Shown in pieces: positions 1 through 7,435 of a DNA stretch of 53,502 nucleotides. The stretch lies in contig MHZX01000082.1 of assembly GCA_001828935.1 (NCBI GenBank), positions 1 through 53,502 of the forward strand. The letters run 5' to 3'. The position numbers and the translations under genes were made by a program. Within the stretch, counting starts at the first letter, position 1. The number at the start of each line of letters is the position of its first letter. Below the pieces are notes generated by a model that saw only the letters and a program-made list of their open reading frames with translations, was not told the DNA's origin and ran no database searches. This stretch comes from Rhodocyclales bacterium RIFCSPLOWO2_02_FULL_63_24. Lineage in GTDB: Bacteria; Pseudomonadota; Gammaproteobacteria; Burkholderiales; Rhodocyclaceae.

Positions 1-63
1 AATATCGAACACGATGCGTTTCATGGCGAATGGAATTACCGCATCAGCCCCAGAGCTAAGTGA
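1..63 (+). mobile_element. 3' end of a probable transposase gene (partial)
   Basis: Frame 1 is open from the window edge to a TGA at 61-63 and encodes about 20 residues with the motif AFHGEWNY near the end. From memory, an FHGEWNY-type C-terminus is typical of ISAzo13-like DDE transposases, so this is probably the tail of an insertion sequence lying to the left. No terminal repeat could be delimited downstream. The neighbouring toxin-antitoxin genes and the dispersed 16-bp repeat fit an accessory island. Only 20 codons are visible, so the family call is tentative. Confidence 0.45.
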
Positions 64-113
64 TTGTTCATGTTATTTACGAACGACTCCTAAGGACGGC
101 GCATCGGCGTGTC

Positions 114-129
114 GCCAGCGCCGACTCTT
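114..129 (+). repeat. Dispersed 16-bp repeat, copy 1
   Basis: The sequence GCCAGCGCCGACTCTT occurs here and exactly again at 947-962, 3242-3257 and 17513-17528. Copies 1-3 are intergenic. Their left flanks also look related: a CCT(G)AAR block lies about 20-30 bases upstream in each. No function is known to me. Confidence 0.7.
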
Positions 130-165
130 TTGGGTTGATGCCGTCGCAGCGAGGGCAAAGCGCGC

Positions 166-195
166 TTGCCCTGGAGTTACAAATTCTTGTATATT
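166..195 (+). promoter_or_regulatory. Candidate promoter of the higBA-like pair
   Basis: TTGCCC (166-171) is followed after 18 bases by TATATT (190-195). The predicted start of transcription falls at about 201-203, on the toxin ATG at 201, and no Shine-Dalgarno is visible. If real, the toxin mRNA would be leaderless. This is sequence inspection only. Confidence 0.4.
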
Positions 196-200
196 CGTCC

Positions 201-532
201 ATGACGATCAAGCCGGTCGAATTCCTTGGCGACAGTATCGAGGCGCTGCGCGTCTTTCCCGGCAACGCCCACCAGGAGGCCGGATTCCAGTTCGACAAGG
301 TTCAGCGTGGCGAGCAAGCCGACGACTGGAAGTCCATGAGCACTATCGGCGCTGGCGTCAGGGAAATTCGGATACGGGATGAAGCCGATGCCTTCCGGGT
401 GATCTACCTGGCGCAGCTGGCCGGTGCGGTTTATGTCCTGCACTGCGTCCAGAAGAAGACGCAGGAAACCGCGAGAAGGACATCAAGCTCGCCCGCACTC
501 GCTTCAAGGAATTGATGAGGAAACAGCCATGA
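201..532 (+). pseudogene. HigB/RelE-type toxin (phage Gp49-like, DUF891), frameshifted near the 3' end
   Basis: The frame from ATG 201 encodes a toxin of the phage-derived Gp49-like/HigB family, which are ribosome-dependent mRNA interferases. The core is visible: VEFLGDS, a QLDRVQRGE-like stretch, GVREIRIRDE, FRVIYLA and VYVLHCVQKKTQ. After residue 91 (codon 471-473) the frame leaves the family pattern and stops at 513-515. One base out of phase, codons 473-532 read EKDIKLARTRFKELMRKQP then stop, which is the expected family C-terminus. That stop overlaps the antitoxin ATG as ATGA. A one-base deletion around 471-473 is the simplest explanation. The current product would have 104 residues with 13 aberrant ones, so it may be inactive; a sequencing error is the alternative. 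Confidence 0.65.
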
Positions 533-852
533 GCAAGGAACAGCGATTCGCCAGCGTCTGGGACGCCATCGAGGATACGCCGCAGAAAGCCGCCAGCATG
601 CGCGCACGCTCCGAACTGATGATGGCCATGCAGAGTTGGGTAAAGAACAGCGGCAAGACCCAGGCCGAGGCCGCCAGCCTCTTCGGCATCACGCAACCGC
701 GCATGTCCGATCTCATGCGCGGCAAGATCAGCCTGTTCTCGCTGGAAGCCTTGATCGACATGGCCGCCGTCGCCGGGCTGGAGCCCCAGGTGACGATCAA
801 GAAGCCGAAGGCGACACGCAAGCGGCGTGAGGAGGCACAGGCTGCGGCCTGA
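529..852 (+). CDS. HigA-like XRE-family antitoxin
   Basis: This 107-residue protein should neutralise the toxin encoded just upstream and repress the pair's promoter. A helix-turn-helix is visible at about residues 44-70 (KTQAEAASLFGITQPRMSDLMRGK), followed by FSLEALIDMAAVAGL, which is typical of antitoxins paired with Gp49-like HigB toxins. The C-terminus is basic (KKPKATRKRREEAQ). ATG 529 is chosen because it gives the ATGA overlap with the restored toxin frame. The antitoxin is intact although the toxin is not, a common state for decaying modules. Confidence 0.8.
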   Translation: MSKEQRFASVWDAIEDTPQKAASMRARSELMMAMQSWVKNSGKTQAEAASLFGITQPRMSDLMRGKISLFSLEALIDMAAVAGLEPQVTIKKPKATRKRREEAQAAA

Positions 853-946
853 CATTGGCAATGCGATGACCGGCGTCTGCGGCATCCATCCCGCCGAGTG
901 CGGCGAGTGTTTATGTTGCTATCCAAGCGGCCTGAAACGCCGTGTT

Positions 947-962
947 GCCAGCGCCGACTCTT
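947..962 (+). repeat. Dispersed 16-bp repeat, copy 2
   Basis: Exact second copy of GCCAGCGCCGACTCTT, in the 236-base gap between the two toxin-antitoxin pairs. The 35 bases on its left (TGTTTATGTT..., CCTGAAA) partly match the left flank of copy 1, so the repeated unit may be 50-70 bases long. Confidence 0.7.
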
Positions 963-1088
963 GGAACTTCCATGGTCGCGCAAATAGAGCCGAGCCGAAG
1001 CAAGCTCGTTTCGGGCCGAGCGTGGCCACGATGGCCGCCGCGCGAGTGATAACATTCCCATACTTCAATTCATTGCACGAGGTACTCC

Positions 1089-1337
1089 ATGGACATCCTT
1101 GCTCTCAGCGCGACCGAGCAACGTCGCTTGGAACGGCTTGCCGCAGCTGCGGGTCGCACGCCCAAGGCCATGCTGAAACATGTATTGCGCGACGGCTTCG
1201 ACTATTGCGAATACGTTGTCGGCGCGGTAAATCAAGGTCTCGACGATGTTAACACCGGCAAGCTGGTGCCCTCGTCCGACGTGCGACACAAGGCCCGCGA
1301 TCTGATTTCCCGTCATGCCGCCAAGCAAGCGGCTTGA
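1089..1337 (+). CDS. ParD/CopG-like antitoxin
   Basis: This 82-residue acidic-to-neutral protein starts with LSATEQRRLERLAAAAGRTPKAMLKHVLRDG, which reads like a ribbon-helix-helix DNA-binding segment. The C-terminal half (VGAVNQGLDDVNTGKLVPSSDV) matches the toxin-binding tail of ParD-type antitoxins (a gxxdxxxGK.xsxxEV pattern). A GAGG stretch lies about 8 bases before the ATG. Its 3' end overlaps the toxin gene by 23 bases, which indicates translational coupling. The family assignment is by pattern; the pairing is strongly supported by position. Confidence 0.75.
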   Translation: MDILALSATEQRRLERLAAAAGRTPKAMLKHVLRDGFDYCEYVVGAVNQGLDDVNTGKLVPSSDVRHKARDLISRHAAKQAA

Positions 1338-1605
1338 ATGGACCGCTCGCGCCGAACGCGAATACCTGCAGGCGCTGGCTTTTATTGCGGAAGACAGCGG
1401 TACGCGTAATGCCGCGCTCGTTATGCAGCGCATCGAACGCGCCGAATCATGGCTTGCGTCGAATCCTGGAATCGGTACGCCCGGACGTCGTGCCGGTACT
1501 CGCGAATATCCTGTCGCTCACATCGGGCATACGCTGATTTATTGCATCGCATCGAGCCGTATCCAGATTCTTCGCTTCTTGCATCAGCGCATGAACTATT
1601 GCTGA
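1315..1605 (+). CDS. RelE/ParE-family toxin
   Basis: This 96-residue basic protein has the ParE/RelE fold signature: WTARAEREYLQALAFIAEDSG (first helix pair), the repeat-spanning helix AALVMQRIERAESWLASNPGIGTPGRRAGTREYPV, and the C-terminal strand pair HTLIYCIASSRIQILRFLHQRMNY. ParE proteins poison gyrase and RelE proteins cleave mRNA; the sequence alone does not decide between them. The ATG at 1315 lies inside the antitoxin gene. No frame damage is visible, so this second module appears complete. Confidence 0.8.
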   Translation: MPPSKRLEWTARAEREYLQALAFIAEDSGTRNAALVMQRIERAESWLASNPGIGTPGRRAGTREYPVAHIGHTLIYCIASSRIQILRFLHQRMNYC

Positions 1606-1634
1606 GCAAAGCAACTCGTTACTCTCCTTGGCGC

Positions 1635-3200
1635 TTATCGTTCCGGCCCCGGATACCCGGTGATCTCGCGAATATCCCGATACAGCGGCTGCAGGCGCTG
1701 GTACATGCGGCAATACACTTTGCGGTAGAGCTGTTCGTAGATGCGCACGTGTTGCGGCTCGGGCTGGAACACCTGGCCGACGCGGGTCATTTCGCGCACT
1801 GCGGTGGCGAAGTCGAGGTGCAGGCCGAGGCCGACGGCGGCGATGATCGCGGCGCCGAGGCCGCTGGTCTCAAAGAGGTGCGGGCGCTCGGCCGGCAGGT
1901 TGAAGATGTTGGCGGTGATCTGCATCGCGGCGTCGCTTTGCGAGCCGCCGCCGGAGATGCGCACGCGCTCGATGCGGGGGCCGCCGCGGCGTTCGATGCG
2001 CTCCTTGCCTTCGCGCAGGGCGTAGGCGAGACCTTCGAGGATGGCGCGATAGAGATGGGCGCGGGTATGCACGTCGCCGAAGCCGATCACGGCGCCCTTG
2101 GCTTCCGGGCCGGGGACCTTGATGCCGGGATTCCAGAAGGGTTGCAGCATCAGGCCCTGGGCGCCGGGCGGCACCGCATTGACCAGGTCGTCGAACAGGC
2201 TTTCCGGCGCGACGCCGCGTTGGCGCGCTTCGATCTCTTCATGCAGGCCGAACTGCTCGCGGAACCAGTTGACCATCCAGAAGCCGCGGGTGATCTGGAT
2301 TTCGGTGTTGTAGTGGTCCGGCACCGCAGCCTGGTAGGGCGGGATGAAGCGGGTGGCTTCGAGGTAACGCGGCGTGGTGGTGTTGATGGTGGCGGCGGTG
2401 CCGTAGGAGAGGCAGGCGATCTGCGGCGTCAGGCAGCCGGCGCCGATGACTTCACAGGCCTTGTCGGCGGCGCCGGCGATCAGCGGCAAACCTTCGGGAA
2501 TCCCGCTGTCGCGCGCCGCTTCAGCGCTGACCCTGCCGAGTTCGCTGCCGGCCGGCACCAGGTCCGGCAGCATGGGGCGCTTGATCGGCAGGCACTGCCA
2601 TTTCCAGTCCCAGGCGGCGGCCCAGCGGCCGCGCCGGTAGTCGAAGGGAATGTAGCCGACCTGGCAGGCGATGGAATCGACGAAGCGGCCGGTGAAGCGG
2701 TAGCTGAGGTAGCCGGAGAGCAACAGGTACTTTTCGGTGCGCGCCCACAGTTCAGGCTGGTGCTGGGCGATCCAGTTGGCCTCGGCTTCGCGCGCGAAGA
2801 AGCGGATGGTGTCGCGCATGCCGACCGCGCGCAAGGCCAGTTCCCACCACCAGGCCAGTTTGGGGTCGGCGTCGGCGCGCCGCTGGTCGAGCCAGATGAT
2901 GGCCGGCCGCAGCGGCTGGCCGTGGCGGTCGAGATTGATGACGGTGGCGCGCTGGGCGGTGACGCAGACGCCGCGGATCGAAGCCTTCGGCACGCGCGTA
3001 TTGGCCCACAGCCGCTGGCAGGCCGTGCAAAGGGCGGCCCAGAACTGCTCCGGATCGTTTTCCACCCAGCCTGGCTGGGGCGACTGGTAGCTGGCGATGT
3101 CGACCTGCGCCTTGTCCACCATGTGTCCATGCAGATCGAATATCAGCGCACGCACGCTCTGCGTGCCGTTGTCGATGGCGAGGAGGTAGTCGTTGCTCAT
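1635..3200 (-). CDS. FGGY-family carbohydrate kinase
   Basis: A 521-residue ATP-dependent sugar or polyol kinase of the FGGY family, which includes glycerol kinase and xylulokinase. The N-terminal phosphate-1 motif is LLAIDNGTQSVRALIFD; ITLDQRRAD-like residues (IIWLDQRRAD) follow, and the C-terminal ATP-binding part has GLMLQPFWNPG, ILEGLAYALREG and RISGGGSQSD. The length is normal for the family. The start is ATG 3200; the frame stays open further upstream but that part is low-complexity. Neighbouring genes give no clue to the substrate, so no specific sugar is assigned. Confidence 0.85.
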   Translation of the reverse strand: MSNDYLLAIDNGTQSVRALIFDLHGHMVDKAQVDIASYQSPQPGWVENDPEQFWAALCTACQRLWANTRVPKASIRGVCVTAQRATVINLDRHGQPLRPAIIWLDQRRADADPKLAWWWELALRAVGMRDTIRFFAREAEANWIAQHQPELWARTEKYLLLSGYLSYRFTGRFVDSIACQVGYIPFDYRRGRWAAAWDWKWQCLPIKRPMLPDLVPAGSELGRVSAEAARDSGIPEGLPLIAGAADKACEVIGAGCLTPQIACLSYGTAATINTTTPRYLEATRFIPPYQAAVPDHYNTEIQITRGFWMVNWFREQFGLHEEIEARQRGVAPESLFDDLVNAVPPGAQGLMLQPFWNPGIKVPGPEAKGAVIGFGDVHTRAHLYRAILEGLAYALREGKERIERRGGPRIERVRISGGGSQSDAAMQITANIFNLPAERPHLFETSGLGAAIIAAVGLGLHLDFATAVREMTRVGQVFQPEPQHVRIYEQLYRKVYCRMYQRLQPLYRDIREITGYPGPER

Positions 3201-3241
3201 GGCGGCCTTCGCATCTCCTGAAAGCAGCGGCGCGCCGCGCC

Positions 3242-3257
3242 GCCAGCGCCGACTCTT
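3242..3257 (+). repeat. Dispersed 16-bp repeat, copy 3
   Basis: Third exact copy of GCCAGCGCCGACTCTT, ending two bases before the stop codon of the FAH-family gene. On its left is a perfect hairpin, GCGGCGC-GCC-GCGCCGC, and further left CTCCTGAAAG, which resembles the flanks of copies 1 and 2. Confidence 0.7.
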
Positions 3258-3259
3258 GA

Positions 3260-4099
3260 CTACTTTGCGGCGACTACGGTCTGCGCCTGTTCGCCAAGAC
3301 CTTCGACGCCGAGCCGGACCCGGTCGCCGATTTTCAGGAAGCGGCCGCGGCCCATGCCGACGCCTTGCGGCGTGCCGGTGCAGATCACGTCGCCGGGCAG
3401 CAGGGTCATGAAGCGCGAGAGGTAGCTGACGATTTCGGCGCAGGAAAAGATCATGTCGGCGGTGGAGGAATCCTGCATGCGCTCGCCATTGACGTCCAGC
3501 CACAGGCGCAGCGCTTGCGGATCGGCGACTTCGTCGCGCGTCACCAGCCAGGGGCCGATCGGGCCGAAGCTGTCGCAGCCCTTGCCTTTGTCCCACTGGC
3601 CGCCGCGTTCGAGCTGGAAGGCGCGCTCGGAGACGTCGTGGAAGACGCAATAGCCGGCGACGTGATCGAGCGCCTTGGCTTCGCTGACCTGACGCGTCTC
3701 GCGCCCGATGACGATGCCAAGTTCGACTTCCCAGTCGAGCTTGCTGCTGCCGATCGGCATCAGGACCGGATCGTTGGGGCCGCTGATGCAGGTGGTGGCC
3801 TTCATGAACACCACGGGCTCGGCCGGAATCGGCATTTTCGCTTCGAGGGCGTGGGCGCGGTAGTTGAGGCCGATGCCGACGATCTTGGAAATGCCGGTGA
3901 AGGGCACGCCGAGGCGCGGTGTGCCGCGCACTTTTGGCAGCGCGGCGGGGTTCAGTGCGCGCAGGCGTTTTTGCCCGGCCGTCGAGAGTTGGTCCCAGCC
4001 GATTCCGGGGACATGGGCGGACAGATCGCGCAGGGTGCCGTCCGGCGCAACCAGGCCGGGCTTTTCGCGGCCTTTCGGGCCGAAACGGACCAGTTTCAT
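3260..4099 (-). CDS. Fumarylacetoacetate hydrolase (FAH) family protein
   Basis: A 279-residue protein of the FAH/2-hydroxyhepta-diene-dioate isomerase superfamily, metal-dependent enzymes acting on beta-keto or diene-dioic acids. The catalytic domain starts with KIVGIGLNYRAHA; metal-ligand acidic residues lie in LDWEVELGIVIGRE, and FHDVSERAFQ, WDKGKGCDSFGPIGPW and PGDVICTGTPQGVG follow in the usual order. Its ATG overlaps the stop of the upstream helicase gene by four bases (ATGA), so it is probably co-transcribed with rhlE. The physiological substrate cannot be read from context; ureidoglycolate lyase-like annotations are common for this subgroup. Confidence 0.85.
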   Translation of the reverse strand: MKLVRFGPKGREKPGLVAPDGTLRDLSAHVPGIGWDQLSTAGQKRLRALNPAALPKVRGTPRLGVPFTGISKIVGIGLNYRAHALEAKMPIPAEPVVFMKATTCISGPNDPVLMPIGSSKLDWEVELGIVIGRETRQVSEAKALDHVAGYCVFHDVSERAFQLERGGQWDKGKGCDSFGPIGPWLVTRDEVADPQALRLWLDVNGERMQDSSTADMIFSCAEIVSYLSRFMTLLPGDVICTGTPQGVGMGRGRFLKIGDRVRLGVEGLGEQAQTVVAAK

Positions 4100-5643
4100 T
4101 TCTGTTTGCCCAAGCCGCCGAGCAGGGCTGCGACAGGGCGTTGCGGGCGGGTTAGGGTGGGTTTCTCGGTGCTGGTTTCGACGACAGCGGTCTTGCTGAC
4201 ATAGGGCTTGTTCGGATCGAAGTCGAGTTTCGGCAGACGTGGGTCGAGCCGCGGCACATGGGCGGCCGGGCTGGGCAGCTCGCGTCCAGCCGGACGGCGG
4301 CCTTCCAGCGTCAGCGCGCGATCGCGCTCGCGTGCCTTCTCGCGGGCGTGATCGAGGTGCTCGCGACGGTGGCCGCGATTGCTCGGCGCGCTTTCGCGCA
4401 CCGGTGCCAGCTCGGCGAAGCCGCTGATCTCGACGCGCTCGATCTGGCGTTTGATCAATTTCTCGATGTCGGCGAGGCGCTGCGTTTCTTCGGGTGCGAA
4501 CAGCGAGGTGGCGTTGCCGAGCTTGCCGGCGCGCCCGGTGCGGCCGATGCGATGGATGTAGTCTTCGGCGGTGTGCGGCAGTTCGTAGTTGATGACCACC
4601 GGCAGGTCGTCGATGTCGAGGCCGCGGGCGGCAACATCGGTAGCGACCAGGACGCGGATCTTGCCGGACTTGAAGCCTTCGAGGGCTTCGGTGCGTTGCT
4701 GCTGGCTCTTGTCGCCGTGGATGGCGTCGGCCTCGATGCCCTGGCGTTCGAGATAGACCGCCAGCCGGCTGGCGCCGAACTTGGTACCGACGAAGACCAG
4801 CGCCTGCTTCAGATCCTGGTGGGTCAGCAGATGTACCAGCAGGCTGCGCTTGAGGTCACTGGCGACCGGGTAGACGCGGTGCGTGATGGTCTCGCTGACC
4901 GCATTGCGCCGCGCGACTTCGATCAGTTGCGGCGCCTTCAGCATGCTGTCGGCGAGGTTCTTGATCTCGTTGGAGAAGGTGGCCGAGAACAGCAGGCTCT
5001 GCCGCTCTTTCGGCAGCATGGCGAGGATGCGCTTGATGTCGGGGATGAAGCCCATGTCCAGCATGCGGTCGGCTTCGTCGAGCACCAGCACTTCGACCGA
5101 GGCGAAGGACACGCTCTTTTGCTGCACGTGGTCGAGCAGCCGGCCCGGCGTGGCGACCACGATTTCGCGGCCTTCGCGCAGTTCGGCGATTTGCGGCTTG
5201 ATGTCCACGCCGCCGTAGATGCAGACCGAGCGCAGCGGGATGTGCTTGCTGTAGGTGACCACGCTTTCATGCACCTGCATCGCCAGCTCGCGCGTCGGCG
5301 CCAGGATCAGCGCGCGCACCGGATGGCGGGCGGGCGAGGGCGAGCTGCTGGCGTGGCGCGCCAGGCGCTGCAGCAGGGGCAGGGTGAAGCCGGCGGTCTT
5401 GCCGGTGCCGGTCTGGGCGCCGCCCATGACATCCTTGCCGGCCAGGATGATCGGGATGGCCTGGGTCTGGATCGGTGTCGGGTGGGTGTAGCCGTTGTCT
5501 TTGACGGCACGCAGCAGCTCAGGCAACAGTCCGAGCTGGTCGAAGGTTGCCGAAGGTACGCAGGGCGCTGGCGCTACGGCGGCCGGGGTGTCGTTTGTGG
5601 GTGTGTCTAAGGAAGGGATGCTGCTTGGTGTGGTCGCGTTCAA
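4096..5643 (-). CDS. rhlE: DEAD-box ATP-dependent RNA helicase RhlE
   Basis: A 515-residue RNA helicase that unwinds short duplexes in ribosome assembly and RNA decay. All core motifs are present: Q motif GYTHPTPIQ (about 51-59), AQTGTGKT (76-83), APTRELA, TPGRLLD, DEAD, SAT, and HRIGRTGRAG. The C-terminal 120 residues are basic and low in complexity, as in RhlE proteins. Translation appears to start at TTG 5643: AGGAG lies five bases upstream and there is no in-frame ATG before the Q motif. The 165-base gap upstream contains a possible long leader, as for many cold-induced helicases. Confidence 0.92.
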   Translation of the reverse strand: MNATTPSSIPSLDTPTNDTPAAVAPAPCVPSATFDQLGLLPELLRAVKDNGYTHPTPIQTQAIPIILAGKDVMGGAQTGTGKTAGFTLPLLQRLARHASSSPSPARHPVRALILAPTRELAMQVHESVVTYSKHIPLRSVCIYGGVDIKPQIAELREGREIVVATPGRLLDHVQQKSVSFASVEVLVLDEADRMLDMGFIPDIKRILAMLPKERQSLLFSATFSNEIKNLADSMLKAPQLIEVARRNAVSETITHRVYPVASDLKRSLLVHLLTHQDLKQALVFVGTKFGASRLAVYLERQGIEADAIHGDKSQQQRTEALEGFKSGKIRVLVATDVAARGLDIDDLPVVINYELPHTAEDYIHRIGRTGRAGKLGNATSLFAPEETQRLADIEKLIKRQIERVEISGFAELAPVRESAPSNRGHRREHLDHAREKARERDRALTLEGRRPAGRELPSPAAHVPRLDPRLPKLDFDPNKPYVSKTAVVETSTEKPTLTRPQRPVAALLGGLGKQK

Positions 5644-5808
5644 ATGAACTCCTGAATCGGCCTGCCCCTTGCGGGGAACCGGTTCAGGCGGCGAAGCGCT
5701 TGAGGGAAATGCGGCGGAATGCCGGACTGGGCGCCAACCGGCAGGGCGCGCATGGCGCGTATTGTATTACAGGCCACGCCGGCCCACGACCGCAGGCTGC
5801 TTATGGGC

Positions 5809-6510
5809 CTATTTGAAAAGTCCCTTGACCACGGCGCCGGCCTTGTCGAGTGCATCGCCGGTGGATTTCATCAGGCGGTCGAAGCTCACCGCATTGCTCA
5901 GCTTCCCCTTCAAGGCGCCCGCCACTTCCTGTCCCAGTTCGCCGGGGGTGATACCGCCCTTGGCCTTGCCGAGGTTCTTCAGAATGATGTCGGGCAGCGG
6001 CACACTGACGGTCTTGCCGTTCATGAAGGCGGCGCTGGCCTGCGCCTTGGCGTCGCGGATGGTGAGTTCCTCGACGATCAGCTTCCTGCCCGCCTTCTTG
6101 TCGTCGGCGGCGCCGACGTAGCTCGCGATGTTCTTCTGGATGGCATCGAAGTTGGTCATCGCCTCGCCTTTTTCATAAATCACGTCGGGAGCCTTGATGG
6201 CGATCCGGCGAATCACCACGACGTCCTTGGCGACCGAGGCGAGGTCGAGCTCGATATCGATCTGGCCAACCTTGAGCGCATGCGCGGTCTTGAACCCCGC
6301 CGGATTGCCGATCGACAGATTGCTGATGCTGCCCTTGCCGTCGGCGGGCGCGATCTTCACTGCATCGACGCCGACCCTGGCCTGGGTCATGGCGCTGCCA
6401 TAATTTGCGATCGCGTCCTTGATCAGGCCATCGATGTTGCCGGACAGCCAGAACAACACGGCGCCGATGGCGGCGGCGAGGAGCAGTAGCACAGCGGCGA
6501 GCTTTTTCAT
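5809..6510 (-). CDS. AsmA-like membrane-anchored protein
   Basis: A 233-residue protein with one N-terminal membrane segment (KKLAAVLLLLAAAIGAVLFW) followed by a periplasmic beta-rich region: VGVDAVKIAPADGKGSISNLSIGNPAGF, then IDIELDLASVAKDVVVIRRIAIKAPDVIYE. This resembles the N-terminal part of AsmA/TamB-type proteins that work in outer-membrane lipid transport, but it is much shorter than true AsmA. Its ATG overlaps the stop of the upstream hydrolase gene by four bases. The exact role is unknown. Confidence 0.65.
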   Translation of the reverse strand: MKKLAAVLLLLAAAIGAVLFWLSGNIDGLIKDAIANYGSAMTQARVGVDAVKIAPADGKGSISNLSIGNPAGFKTAHALKVGQIDIELDLASVAKDVVVIRRIAIKAPDVIYEKGEAMTNFDAIQKNIASYVGAADDKKAGRKLIVEELTIRDAKAQASAAFMNGKTVSVPLPDIILKNLGKAKGGITPGELGQEVAGALKGKLSNAVSFDRLMKSTGDALDKAGAVVKGLFK

Positions 6511-7355
6511 GGCGTTTTTCCCAACAGGCGCAGGGTGGCATGGAACAAGGGATGGTCGGGATCGCCCAAGGCTTCGACGCTGGCCAGGTGATGGCGGCCG
6601 GGCAGGGGCAGGTCGTGGCGCACGCAATACGGCCAGGTTTCGCGGATCAGGTGGTTCTGGCGCCGAAATTCGCTGCTCTCATTGCCGCCCACTGCGGTGA
6701 TCAGGGGTATGGCAAGTCGCGGCCGGTAGCTGATGGGACTGACATGCTGCGCCGAGGCTTCGCTCAGTCCGAGGTCGTCGCGCAGAAAAGGCGCGCGGGC
6801 CAGGGGCCGCAAGTCATAGATGCCGGATATGCACACCGCGCCGCAGACCAGGTCCCGCGGCAGGTCGCGCGCCCAGAGTGGCCAGTCGGCGGCCACCATC
6901 ATGGCAGCCAGATGCGCGCCCGCGGAGTGTCCGGCGGCCACGATGCGCCGCGCATCGATGTCGAGTTGCGGCAGGTTGCGGTATAGCCACGCCAGTGCCC
7001 GCAACATCTGGCGCACCATCTCCGCGATCGTGGTGGCGGGCGCCAGGCCGTAATTCGGCATCGCCACGGCAACCCCCGCGCGGACGAAAGCCGGCGCGAG
7101 AAAGGAGAAGTCCTGCTTGTCGAGCGAGCGCCAGTAGCCGCCGTGGATGAACACCAGCAGCGGCGCCTTGCGCGTCGCGCTCGGATAGAGATCGAGGGAT
7201 TCGGCGGGCGAGGGGCCGAAATAGTAGTTCGGCTCGCAGCGCAGTTCGCTGCGCGCCGCGTGCGAATCGGCGCGCCACCGCGCAAATATCTGCGGATGAT
7301 CCGGGATCGCGGCGCGGGCGTTGTATTCGTGGTCGAGCTGGTGTGGCGCAAGCAT
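6507..7355 (-). CDS. Alpha/beta hydrolase (arylformamidase-like)
   Basis: A 282-residue alpha/beta-fold hydrolase. The oxyanion-hole motif HGGYWRSLDKQDF is followed by the nucleophile elbow GHSAGAHLA and a late LPGRHHLASVE segment that would supply the catalytic His. The N-terminal pattern YNARAAIPDHPQIFARW resembles kynurenine formamidase-type and esterase relatives, but no kynurenine genes are nearby. ATG 7355 is preferred because the 14 codons before it (from ATG 7397) look non-coding; however, ATG 7397 has a GGAG nine bases upstream and remains possible. Confidence 0.8.
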   Translation of the reverse strand: MLAPHQLDHEYNARAAIPDHPQIFARWRADSHAARSELRCEPNYYFGPSPAESLDLYPSATRKAPLLVFIHGGYWRSLDKQDFSFLAPAFVRAGVAVAMPNYGLAPATTIAEMVRQMLRALAWLYRNLPQLDIDARRIVAAGHSAGAHLAAMMVAADWPLWARDLPRDLVCGAVCISGIYDLRPLARAPFLRDDLGLSEASAQHVSPISYRPRLAIPLITAVGGNESSEFRRQNHLIRETWPYCVRHDLPLPGRHHLASVEALGDPDHPLFHATLRLLGKTP

Positions 7356-7374
7356 ACGGCGAACTCGGGTCGGT

Positions 7375-7402
7375 TTGTTTCGCAATGTTGGCGCCATAGA
7401 AT
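7375..7402 (+). promoter_or_regulatory. Candidate promoter for the aldo/keto reductase gene
   Basis: TTGTTT (7375-7380), a 16-base spacer and TAGAAT (7397-7402) lie in the short divergent region, placing the transcript start about 27 bases before ATG 7436. Confidence 0.4.
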
Positions 7403-7435
7403 AGCGCTCCCGCGCACAAAATAGGAATCTTGCCG

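Noticed and set aside
1449..3221. A 590-codon open frame on the plus strand opposite the FGGY kinase
   Set aside because: It is the mirror of a GC-rich coding region: composition is Asp/Gly/Val/Ala-rich without domain motifs, and the kinase frame on the other strand has full family motifs.
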